DNA from: Scolanthus callimorphus
Lineage: Eukaryota; Cnidaria; Anthozoa; Actiniaria; Edwardsiidae
Direction: 5' to 3'
Length of the DNA: 64,000 bases
Assembly (NCBI GenBank): GCA_033964015.1
Contig: CM066919.1
Location: 4,988,101 to 5,052,100, forward strand
Part shown: positions 55,219 to 64,000 of the stretch, in pieces
How the letters are laid out: each line of letters begins with the position of its first letter
Position numbering within the stretch: the first letter of the stretch is position 1
The notes under the pieces: generated by a model
Told to the model about the DNA's origin: nothing
The model's input: only the letters and a program-made list of their open reading frames with translations
Database searches by the model: none
Translations under genes and position numbers: made by a program

Positions 55219-55496
55219 ATTTTATTACGTGTATAGCGTAGATCTAACAATCTCAGACGTAAAACTGGTGCACTACATTGAAATAAAGTTCTCTGGAATG
55301 GCTTTGGCTCCCTCTACAATCATAACGCCACGGTAGTGAATGCTTTTATCACTTCTAACCTAAATTAACAGGAAGTGCGGGCGAGCATCCATAGGATGAA
55401 AAACCCTGACGCGCTCGCAACGCAACGAAACAGGGAAAACTCCCGGCCCCATGGACCGCACTCCTATGCCTGCCGGGCTCGACAAAAAAAAAAAAA

Positions 55497-56483
55497 CTAA
55501 ATTCCTAAGCTTTCTGAAACAGACAGCAAAGACTTCAAATTGTCCTTTACATAACCGTCTTTTGCACTTTCACTGGACCATCGTCCGTGACGCTTGAATA
55601 ACCTATCAGGAATCCCAGCATTCGCTGCGGCAGTAGCGCCTCCAGCTCGCAGACTGTGTACGCTTATTTTGGAAGTGTCTGTAATGTCGTGGAATGCCTC
55701 CTTGATCAATTCTCTTGTTCGCGTGTAGCTGATACCCTGTCGTCTCACTTGGCTGGAACCTGAAAGGGCACGGAATAGTGGTAGGTCCTCTTCTAGGCTG
55801 ATTCGCGCAGCCGCCAAGTACTTTTCTAGAGCCTTCACGGGACATGTTTCGCGGTCGCTTCGAGCAATAGGAACCCAAGAACCGTCTCGTAGCTGGTCTG
55901 TTTTGGACTTTTCTAGAAAAATAGAAATGTACGTTGAATAGAACTTAACATCGCATGCTTTAATCCCGCAAAGGTCGCTAAAACGGAAAAACCCCGCAAA
56001 ACCTAATAAACATATGGCAACTGTTCTAAAGGTTATAAAGAGAAGCACCATCTTTAAACTTGGCAACAAGGGCTTGAAGCATTACAGGGGTGATAGGCTC
56101 TTTACGACTTTTAGGCTTCCCTAGAATTCTTTGGGATGCTGCCAGCATGTCGGTAATAAGCGAGAGACTTGATAATTTAGGTAGGCCCGCAAGGGAATGG
56201 GCCCAGTCCAAGCTGTAAACTGCTGTAGAGACCGGACTAGGGGACTGGGCATGCTGGATAATGCACTGTAAATAAACAGCAACGTGAAACGAGTTCGCAG
56301 GAAAATGGGGTAAATAGTTATCAGACGCCCATCGCTTCCAGCGATTAAACCCCCCTAAGTAAGTTTTAACTGTTCCGTCCGCTTTAGCGGCAAGTACTGT
56401 CTTTTTGACTTCTTCAGCTGAAGATCGCAGATGCGGAGGAATAGCCTGATCAAATTGGATCCACATGGGAGACTTGAAGATAT
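55497..56483 (-). pseudogene. DIRS tyrosine recombinase
   Basis: The minus strand opens after a strong splice-acceptor-like tract (T-rich, then GTTGTTGTCTTCTTCAG at about 56484-56500) with IFKSPMWIQFDQAIPPHLRSS. The core-binding half ends in a frameshift near 56035. The catalytic half (55497-56069) has FRFSDL (R29), a KSKTDQ basic loop, HSLRAGG (H138, R141), HGRW (H161) and DGYVKD (Tyr173), the R-H-R-H-Y set of tyrosine recombinases. It would insert a circular DNA form of the element. The acceptor implies the recombinase is made from a spliced RNA; this is inference. Confidence 0.88.
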
Positions 56484-56619
56484 CTGAAGAAGACAACAAC
56501 AAAAAAAAAAAAGAAAAAAAAAATCATCAATAAAGATTTGCGTCTGAAGATGAAATCGCCTTAACACAACTAAAAGTGCAAAAATTCCTTTAACACAAAT
56601 CGGGAACAGGCAGTCCCTT

Positions 56620-56795
56620 TATAAAACATTTCTCTTGGACACGTAAGTGGTCCCTAAGCTCTTGGGCACAGATGGTCCCTAGCTATAAATTTCCTGGGCA
56701 CAGATCGTCCCTGAAAGCTCTTGGGCACAGATGGTCCCTGACTATGAATTTTCTGGGCACAGGTGGTCCCTAAGCTCTATGGGCACAGATCGTCC
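56620..56795. repeat. GGGCACAGATGGTCCCT minisatellite
   Basis: Four or five units of about 46-48 bp: CTCTTGGGCACAGATGGTCC then CT-GCTATAAATTT. It lies between repeat A2 and the recombinase exon. Confidence 0.85.
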
Positions 56796-56912
56796 CAACC
56801 TTTTCCATTTTTTTTTTTTGGCTACGTGAACAAGGAAAGGAGTCAATAAAAAAAGAAAAAGACAAATTAGTACAAAATAGAACAATTCGATTTCTTATCA
56901 TTTTTATTCACA

Positions 56913-57081
56913 AAAAATGATAAATTAAATAACAAGTATCTGAGAGGTTCCGTGAGAGAACACCAAGAGAAAGATCCTGATCTACGTCCTCCCTTAAATA
57001 CCCAATGGAATACCCTAGACAATTACATACCGTCGAGAGAATATTTTTTCGCTAATTTGCAAACCGCGAAAAAATTCATCT
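56913..57081 (-). repeat. DIRS repeat A2
   Basis: 169 bp matching 63690-63858 without visible differences, from AAAAATGATAAATTAAATAA to AAAAAATTCATCT. Confidence 0.95.
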
Positions 57082-57184
57082 CTCTCCTCAATTTCATTGA
57101 AATAGGAACGACCCCGTTCGTGCAGAATAATAACCAAAACAACCCATTATTTGCTGCGGTGTGCTCTGGCTGGAAGCGCACGAA
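57082..57184 (-). repeat. Repeat B, proximal copy
   Basis: Abuts repeat A2, giving a B-A junction; matches 55148-55218. Confidence 0.7.
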
Positions 57185-57249
57185 CGACCAAGAGTACAAA
57201 GAAAGCAGAAAAATGTCGATACAGCAAAAACAGCTAACTCTAATGCAAC

Positions 57250-58044
57250 TTAAAATCTTATTCTAAGAGCTAGCATTCTAAAAGAGAGTTGCTCTCGGCC
57301 AAAAATGCTGTTACACAAACCAGAAACATAACAAGAAGCAAAAGGAGGTAGATCCATACGATCGATTACAAAATCCTGAAAACATTCTCCGTCCTTGGTT
57401 AACATCGGCCAGAAGGGAGCTGAAGGCCATAGCGGGACAATAAGAGTTCCACTCGCTCTGCAATTGCGCATATGCAAAAGAACGCGCGGGATCAAGATAA
57501 TTGGAGGACAAATATAATTATTCTCGTTCCTCCAATCACAAACAAAAGCGTCTATATCCTCTGAATAAGGGTTCCAAAATTTCGAGTTAAATCTTGGCAA
57601 TTTGCGATTCAAATGATTAGCAAACCGATCAATGGAATGAGGGCCCCATAATATGTCGATTCTAGAGAACGTAGCTGGCGACAGGCCCCAATCATCTGGG
57701 TCGTAGATACGACTAAGAAAATCCGCTTGATCATTTTCAGACCTAGGGATCCATTCCATGTCTATAGAAATGTTATTTGTACAACATAAAGGAGAATATT
57801 TCCAATGCCTCTGCTTGAAGATGAGGCTTGCTACTACCATTAGAAATAATTCTTGGCACGCTTTGATTGTCCGTGAACCATTTAAGAGAATAACCGGCAA
57901 GCTTGGAAAATAACGATTGCAAAACATATTTTACCGCTAAAATCTCGCGCATAGTAGAGCTAGAATTAATCTCTTCGTCCATAAACCTCCCACTGACGAA
58001 TTCCTGGCCACACTGGACCAACCCGTACGAAAGTTTTGACCCAG
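57250..58044 (-). pseudogene. DIRS RNase H, second part, and C-terminal domain
   Basis: Two frames. 57773-58044 has LSYGLVQCGQEFVSGRFMDEE, REILAVKYVLQ and LKWFTDNQSVPRII, covering the Glu and second Asp of RNase H. After a frameshift near 57785, 57250-57790 continues with DMEWIPRSENDQADFLSR (last RNase H Asp), DDWGLSP, LWGPHSIDRFANHLN and NNYICPP. This is the characteristic DIRS/Ngaro block after RNase H. The first Asp lies across the insert, at about 61800. Confidence 0.9.
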
Positions 58045-58677
58045 ACATAGCCAGAATCCCGCCTGACTCCGGTCAAAATCCCGCTGTAAGGACCTGACTT
58101 CGAAAGGACACGAGCCTGACATAAAATCTGTCCTGCTCGTGAGTGCTTAGCAAGACAGTGTCAGGCTCATGCCCTAGTACTGCCCTGCCTGACAAGAGCG
58201 TGACACGAGCATCGCAAGAGCCTTATTTTCGTGGTAATTGCACATCGTTATTGATAAGCCTGACACGAGCAGGACCGCACACTGACAAAACGTTTGCTGT
58301 GTGTTGCGTGTGCATATTTGACATTCTGAGATAACCTTTGTTTTTTTATTAAACATAACATGGTATGCTATATAATTACAGTGCCATTTTGGCGGACTGA
58401 TAACGATTTTCAGTTACGGTTGCCATTTCGTGAAAAACGAAGCGCGATGCAATGGGGGAGATTTTACTAAAAGGTCTTGCTAGCTAAATGGCGGAAAAGC
58501 AACAAATAACCAAATGGATTTCTCTTGTGTGTACTGAGCTCAACAAAACGAGTTGACATATGGTCCTTCTCAAAAACAAGTTTAAATTTCGAGGCCCTTC
58601 GAACCACCTAAAGCAGTCAAAGCAGTCGAGTCTGATTGAAGGGGATGGTATAAAGAAGTGTCGAGAAGAAAGGTAAG

Positions 58678-59880
58678 TGGGGGGAGGTGAATAGGTTTGC
58701 GGATCGGCGGATTCGGGCCTAAATAGCACACGGATTACGGATTTTAACAAAAGCTCGAGCGGATTTTCGGATTCTCAAAACGTACCGGATCGCGGATCTA
58801 TTGAAAATTCGACTTCGGATTTCGGATTCTGATAATCGCAACTACGGATTGTGCAGATTGTTGACTGTAGGGTCTGTAGACAAATAGCCCTGGATGTTCG
58901 AATTTGTAGGCCGTTAATATGCTTTCGTTTTCACATACTTAATTTCGCATACTTAATAAAACATTTCGGGCATAAAGAATGACAGCTAGCATACTCTTTT
59001 GAGAACTCGCCCTGCGCCATTTATGGAACAAGTGTATCTTGACGAGGAAAAATAAACTCTTCCAAAAATGCCCTGCAGTTATAGGCCTAGCATACAGTCA
59101 CTATGATTGAAAGAAGACCCCGTGGATACTACCATTTCCGTTCAACCCTGAAGCTTGACGATTTTTTCGCGTAGGTTTACGTTTCAAACGTGCATGTTTT
59201 GTCGTGAAGTTGTCGCGATTCTTGCTCGCTGATTGACTGAAAAATAACAATCAAAACAGCAGCCAATCAGCGAACGAGAAACGCGACTACTTCTCGACAA
59301 AGCGTGCACGTTTGAAACGTAAACCTACGCGAAAAAATCGCCACGCTTCAGGGTTGAACGAAAATGGTAGTAAGCGTGAGTTCGAGGTTACAAGTATAGA
59401 AAGTCGTCATTTGGGCCGCGCTTCACGCACATGAGAGTAATAATAGTTTCGTCCTAAATGAATTTCCGGCGCGCATGCATAACATAACCAACAGGCTCAG
59501 GAGCCCATCAATATAGGAGCTTTGATACATAGTTGAGGTAGCGTATTTCAACGTTTATCTACCCTTTCTCTGAGGCTTGGTGAAATGCGTTTATCAAATC
59601 GAATGAAAGTGTACGCCCTCTTTCTGTAAAATGTCTTCTACTAGGTCAAATAAGGGACGGGGGGGACACGAAATCGCCGCTAAATAATGACACGTCCCTC
59701 AGTGAGAGATGTTCGTGTATAAGCGATACAGTGAAACGTATTTTTTTGAAATTTTCAATTGTTTTCATAAAATCAAACGTTGCGGATTCGGATTGAAGCG
59801 AAAATTTGTGCGGATCGGCGGATTTTTATGAAAAATTGAACGGTTCGGCGGATTTGAGGACCCCTATTCATCCCCCCCTA
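58678..59880. mobile_element. GCGGATCGGCGG element, copy 2 (complete)
   Basis: Starts in GGGGGGAGGTGAATAGG, then GCGGATCGGCGGATTCGGGC. Ends with GTGCGGATCGGCGGATTTTT, then CGGCGGATTTGAGGACCCC and ATTCATCCCCCC. The outermost 15-17 bp are inverted copies. It is homologous to 866-1915 over most of its length; no coding frame. It is further interrupted by the MITE at 59129-59370. Confidence 0.8.
59129..59370. mobile_element. TA-flanked palindromic MITE, long copy
   Basis: Nearly the whole 242 bp folds back: CTACCATTTCCGTTCAACCC, CGCGTAGGTTTACGTTTCAA and TTCTCGCTGATTG-type arms are mirrored. Flanked by TA at 59127-59128 and 59371-59372. Same family as 20398-20540. Confidence 0.88.
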
Positions 59881-61239
59881 AGTGCACTTTGACTTGTACT
59901 AGCAATGTCTAACATTTGTATCACAAATAAAAGTGGATGCGGCAGGCAAACACTGAAGATTTTGTGATTGCCTAAGCGGCTTTTTGACAGTTTGAAAAAG
60001 GGCAAATTTGACTCAAACAACTCTAAAATCACGCCATTTTAAATAGTTGTGTATAACGGACCTACAGTTTTCGGCCATAGATCACTAGAAACGCGTTACT
60101 TCATAAGGAAATGACACTGTAATTGTAAAGAAACAAACGCATTGAGATGCGCGTCTCGCGTTATTTTTCTCGTTTCCCAACTGTGAAGTAAATATATGAG
60201 CTATCAGCTTGCTCCGACAACACGACACACGCAAACAACCTGAATCCGCTGAGTATCGCTGTTATTGTAAAGAAACAACCACATGAGATACGTGCATAAG
60301 CTAGCTCCGCTGAGTAAAGCGCTGTAATTGTAAAAAAAAACACATTAGAAACGCACATTTTTGGCTATTTTTAGTTATTATTTTTCTTGAATCTCGAATG
60401 TTAAGTTAACAGGTAATTAAATAGCATACTGTTCGACGACTCACGCGAACAACTGATAAAATATACATGCGACAAAAAATGCGAAACGGCAAAAGGGGAT
60501 CGGCTACGTTAAATAGAAATAATTTCATTTCTAGTCTCGTGCAATACCAGTTCGTGTAAAATAAACTCTGTGTTGCGTTCTTTTAGTAACAGGAGAAAAC
60601 CTTTATCTCTACGGTGCAAAGGGTCTGTGTCATGATATTCATAAATTGGAGAGAGATAATTTACCTTTGCATCAGCTGATAACGCTTTTTGCGTGAGTTT
60701 CGGCCAAGTAAGTTATTATTAGATAACATGTTCGGTTTTCTCCTGTTAGTAAAATATTTCCTGATTTGCGACTCTGTCAAAAGTGAATCAAAAGTAGTAG
60801 TTTTCCGGCAGTAAACAGGTCTGACGGCACCAAGGTGATGATGGATTTGCACCAATAATATCGTTGCTTTATTCTGAGGCGATGATGGATCCGTACCGCT
60901 ATGTCAGGCGCTATTCACGGTCGATGTTGTCAGGCTCTTGCAACGCTAGTTCACGCTCTTTTTCCTGCTCTCTGTCATGCTCGTGTCATTCTAGTTCCCG
61001 CTAGTGTCCGTCAGGCTCATGTAATGCTTCTGACCGGCTAATGTCCTGCTTATTTGTCAGGCCGAATTCAGGCTCTTGTCAGCCCAGACATCTCAGCTAT
61101 GTTAATGCCTGGGTCTCAGTTGCTTTCAAAAGGGCGGCTGAAAAACCTTAGGGGGTGGTGTATATCGATAACGTTTTATCTTTACCATTTATTTCTTATT
61201 TAGAATTGTTGTTCGGCAAAAAGTAAACAAATTCCGATT
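59881..61239. other. Insert interior, right part
   Basis: CTGTAATTGTAAAGAAACAA recurs near 60115, 60247 and 60328 (a weak ~100-bp direct repeat). The right subterminal TGTCAGGCTC cluster is at 60905-61090. No protein recognised. Confidence 0.5.
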
Positions 61240-61640
61240 TACATCCCCATGGCAACGTGGAATGTGACCTTTGAACTTAAAAGAAAGGAAATTTTAAAAA
61301 CTGCCTCGCGAGGAAAGGAAAGGCAAACAATTCGAAGGATATTAAGACGTTATGTAATTAATGCTAGGACAAGTATCACAGGTCCAACTAGATATGATGT
61401 CCATTTCATTAGGAAACCTATTTTTGGACATTGTGAAATATGATATCTACTAATAACGTCGTAAATAGAAACATTATGCACGATATCTAGTTGGACTGAT
61501 AAACTTTAAGGTATGGCCTATTACTTCATTCAGTTTAATTGCAGGTTTGTTTGCATTTTCCACTCCTCGTAGAGCTTTGAAACGAAAATCTTTGAAACAG
61601 AGGTCAAAGGTCGGGCTTTGGTTTCCATGGTAACGGTAGC
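61240..61640. repeat. Inverted repeat pair (possible MITE)
   Basis: CCATGGCAACG...TGACCTTTGAA on the left pairs with AGGTCAAAGG...CCATGGTAACGG on the right. An inner pair GGTCCAACTAGATAT / GATATCTAGTTGGAC forms a second hairpin. Confidence 0.55.
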
Positions 61641-61764
61641 ATATCAAATTATCAAGGACATTGAGATCTTTAATATTGTAAGGGATTTGGAAGGTTAAGT
61701 TGGACGTATGTTAACTAAGAATGAATCGAATGCTAAACAAGGCGTGGTCCCTTTGACCCAGGCA

Positions 61765-63030
61765 TTAAAGTGCCTGAGATTTTCGTGCGGGCAAGTATCC
61801 GCCAAATCCACAGTCACTAGCATCAGAGAAAACAATCCCAACAGCACTAGCTTTTGGTAGCATTGACTTGCCGTTAATTGAGTCTATATTGTCCAACCAA
61901 AACAAGAGCTCGGAACGAATGTCCTTTGTTAAAGGAATCATTTGTTCCCAGTAACTGCATTGATTTGTAGCGGCATAGCATCTACGTGTAAGTAATCTAG
62001 TGATATTTCCGACAGCGCAAGACGTGGATATAATTTGACCAGTTATCGAGGCCAATTTTCTTGCTGGAATTGAAGAGCACGACAAAGCAGCAGACAGGGA
62101 ACTTTTGAGCTTTTCGATGCGGCGCTTGGTAATACTAATTGAACCCAGTTCAAAGTCTAATTCGGTTCCTAAAAACGTCACTTGTTTTCTCGGCTCCCAA
62201 TTGGATTTTGCCTCGTTAATAGTAAAGCCTGAAGACAAAAGGTCCCGTCGAATTGCTTGACTGATCACTTTCGCTTGAGACAAAGAAAGGTCCCCTCCAA
62301 TGCCGTCGTCGAGATACAATAAAATCGAGTAACCTTTAGCTCGCCAATATTTTATTAATTGTCTCATGACCTTGCTAAAAATATACGGAGCTGAAGTCAG
62401 CCCAAACGGCAAAACGCAGAACTCGTAGTATTTTGTGACTCCTTCTGAAGATTGCCACTTGAACGCTAGATATTTACGATGATTCTCGCAGATATCAACA
62501 TGATGGTATGCTGATTTCAAATCAAACGAAAACACAAAAGAGCCCGTGGAAAATATCTGTAAGACTGATCTTAAGTCCTCATATTTCACAGACAATTTAA
62601 CAATCATTGTATTCAAATGTGATAAATCCAAAATCAATCGTAATGTTCCAGAGGACTGCACAGCAACATGCAAAGGCGAACAAAAATCTGGATAATTAAA
62701 CACCTCCCGAATACATCCACGCTGAAGGAGCTCATTAACGGCTTCGCTAACAAAAGCACTATTGTTACGGGCTGAACCCCTATTGTCTATAGAAAAAGGA
62801 GTAGGCGTTTCTTTGAAAACAATCTTATAGCCATCACTAATAACGTCTACAATGAAGTCAGAGGTCCCCATGGAACGCCAGAATGAACAGTTCCTTCTTA
62901 ATTTCCCCTGAGAAAAACCATCGGCGGCGCAAAATTGTTCAAATTCAAACTGTTGATTTTGTATTTGGGGTAGAAATTGGTCTACTTCCTCGCGTTGGGC
63001 AAGAGCTAGCCCAATGTCCTTTGCGGCCAC
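61765..63030 (-). pseudogene. DIRS reverse transcriptase and start of RNase H
   Basis: One 421-codon frame overlapping the gag end. RT motifs: PDFCSPLHVAVQ, LRLILDLSHLN, FSFDLKSAYHHVDI (D170), CVLPFGLTSAPYIFSK and LLYLDDGIGG (YLDD at 239-242). A thumb/connection region with KQVTFLGTELDFE follows, and the frame ends in IVFSDASDCGFGGY, the first Asp block of RNase H. It then breaks 10 residues later, where the 3.7-kb insert begins. The RT itself is open; the downstream half is displaced. Confidence 0.93.
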
Positions 63031-63670
63031 ACCTGTAACACATGTCGAGACCCGCTGGTTTGAACCATGTTCTTGGCGAACTTAAAGGACGGAAATAAGG
63101 CGAATTAGGGAAATTTAAGCCTCCATATGAATTTGCATAAGAGCGATCTGCTTGCAAAGCTAAAAACTGATTCGGTTTCTGATTAGTTTTCTTCTTTTTG
63201 TCTTGGGCTTGTTTAAGCTTTTGTGCTGCCCTTTTCTCAGCTTTTTTAATTTTCTTGGCGTCTGCTTCATTATCGGCAAGCTCGTCATCTAAATATTGCT
63301 GGACCGTAGTCCATCCAAACTCCGATTTGTCGGCAAGCTGAATAATTTTCTGCCTACTACGTAATAAACTCATACCTTCAGCCAATTCTTCTTTAGCCTT
63401 GGCAAAATTGCCTTGTTCCAGCGCTGAAAGCGCCCTAGACGTTTTCTTTTCCACTCTATCATTAAATTTGTACTGCTGTTCATTTCCTTTCTTCTTAAAT
63501 ACATGGGGCTCGGAACTAGCTGCCAACTCAGAAGCAAGCTCGGCTTGTTGGGACATAAGCGACGACTGTAGAGAGGCAAGTTGGCCGTTGACCGCTTCAA
63601 GTATGGAAACTTTTTGTTCGTCCAGCAGGTTCTGCAAATCCGCGACGCCTTGTTCACCTTTTTCCCCCAT
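62945..63670 (-). CDS. DIRS gag-like protein
   Basis: About 241 codons from the ATG at 63670 (MGEKGEQGVADLQNLLDEQK). A longer frame upstream to 63799 runs through repeat A1 and is unlikely to be used. A coiled-coil Leu/Gln-rich start, a helical middle, a Lys-rich stretch with KKIKKAEKRAAQKLKQAQDK, and a single CCHC knuckle CYRCGRKGHWASSC near the end match a nucleocapsid-type protein. Overlaps RT by 86 bp in another frame, as is common in this group. Confidence 0.85.
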   Translation of the reverse strand: MGEKGEQGVADLQNLLDEQKVSILEAVNGQLASLQSSLMSQQAELASELAASSEPHVFKKKGNEQQYKFNDRVEKKTSRALSALEQGNFAKAKEELAEGMSLLRSRQKIIQLADKSEFGWTTVQQYLDDELADNEADAKKIKKAEKRAAQKLKQAQDKKKKTNQKPNQFLALQADRSYANSYGGLNFPNSPYFRPLSSPRTWFKPAGLDMCYRCGRKGHWASSCPTRGSRPISTPNTKSTV

Positions 63671-63689
63671 CCTGAGTCTGAGAAAAAAG

Positions 63690-63858
63690 AAAAATGATAA
63701 ATTAAATAACAAGTATCTGAGAGGTTCCGTGAGAGAACACCAAGAGAAAGATCCTGATCTACGTCCTCCCTTAAATACCCAATGGAATACCCTAGACAAT
63801 TACATACCGTCGAGAGAATATTTTTTCGCTAATTTGCAAACCGCGAAAAAATTCATCT
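63690..63858 (-). repeat. DIRS repeat A1
   Basis: Direct copy of 56913-57081, lying immediately before gag in the element's sense. Confidence 0.95.
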
Positions 63859-64000
63859 TCCTTCTTTCCGATTGTCAAATCAAGATGGCGATCAATGACA
63901 TAATAAACCCGTGGGAGGAGGTGAAAGTGGGGGCTGTCAAACTTAATGTATTTAGTTACCAGTCTCCCCAAAATAACCTCACGGCCAAAATGGCGACAGT
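63859..64000. other. Flank beyond the DIRS element
   Basis: Short unique sequence with CAAGATGGCG and CAAAATGGCG; nothing recognised. Confidence 0.4.

Larger units (their letters stand above)
58045..61751. mobile_element. 3.7-kb insert splitting RNase H
   Basis: The decamer TTTGACCCAG is present just outside both ends (58035-58044 and 61752-61761), and DIRS coding sequence resumes on each side. Near the left end (58060-58290) are repeats like CCTGACACGAGCA; near the right end (60905-61090) the inverted TGTCAGGCTC and TGCTCGTGTCA recur, giving inverted subterminal clusters. Outer TIRs are not clear. It carries the element at 58678-59880 within it. No transposase was recognised. Confidence 0.75.
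55139..63858 (-). mobile_element. DIRS/Ngaro-type (tyrosine-recombinase) retrotransposon, nested and decayed
   Basis: Minus-strand order is direct repeat A1 (63690-63858), gag, RT, RNase H (split), repeat B1, repeat A2 (56913-57081), tyrosine recombinase, then a diverged B2 (55148-55218). RT followed by RNase H and a separate tyrosine recombinase, with no integrase or LTRs, defines the DIRS order; split direct repeats suggest a Ngaro- or PAT-like group. At least three frameshifts and a 3.7-kb insert inactivate it. The left limit is uncertain. Confidence 0.85.

Noticed and set aside
63671..63799. Upstream extension of the DIRS gag
   Set aside because: It translates repeat A1; the Met at 63670 begins the helical gag-like part and is the better start.

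Overview
This window looks like repeat-rich intergenic DNA from an animal, most plausibly an anthozoan cnidarian (stony coral or sea anemone). The evidence is AT-rich DNA with no operons, and co-occurring Ty3/Gypsy, BEL/Pao and DIRS/Ngaro-type (tyrosine-recombinase) retrotransposons. There are also many small terminal-inverted-repeat (TIR) elements, clustered minisatellites and long G-runs. Lineage is an inference from the type of repeats; I see no diagnostic host gene. I recognise no intact host protein-coding gene, rRNA or tRNA gene. Almost every long reading frame belongs to a retroelement, all on the minus strand.

Layout. 0.7-3.7 kb: a 20-bp minisatellite split by a non-autonomous element (a second copy lies at 58.7-59.9 kb). 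3.9-5.0 kb: degenerate ~400-bp tandem units. 6.2-6.6 kb: a MITE packed with GGAATTTCC motifs. 6.85-18.63 kb: a complete but decayed Ty3/Gypsy element with both LTRs, a CCTG target duplication, PBS and polypurine tract. Its gag is interrupted by a 4.56-kb insert, which itself carries a MITE with a 9-bp target duplication. A MYND-type zinc-finger signature precedes the protease. 18.6-30.8 kb: a cluster of short TIR elements, including one hAT-like element nested in another (each with an 8-bp duplication) and a 740-bp element whose empty site survives in a second repeat copy at 45 kb. 30.8-39.5 kb: an element with ~350-bp inverted repeats interrupted by a BEL/Pao element (32.10-39.13 kb, ATCAA duplication). 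40.24-44.74 kb: a CACTA-like element with dense subterminal ACATATGACA repeats. 45.7-46.7 kb: a tandem array carrying fourteen perfect TGACGTCA (CRE) palindromes. 49.86-51.82 kb: a 1.96-kb unit bounded by 184-bp direct repeats that contain tRNA-like promoter boxes. 55.1-63.9 kb: a DIRS-type element (gag, RT, RNase H, tyrosine recombinase) split in RNase H by a 3.7-kb insertion with a 10-bp target duplication.

How parts fit together. Each LTR element shows gag, protease, RT, RNase H and integrase in the usual order but with frameshifts, so they look like non-functional copies. The DIRS element carries a tyrosine recombinase in place of an integrase. Nesting gives a relative chronology: the Gypsy insertion precedes the 4.56-kb insert in its gag; the DIRS element precedes the 3.7-kb insert. 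The most unusual features are the MYND finger in the Gypsy gag-pol region, the CRE array, the CACTA-like element and the 184-bp-repeat unit.
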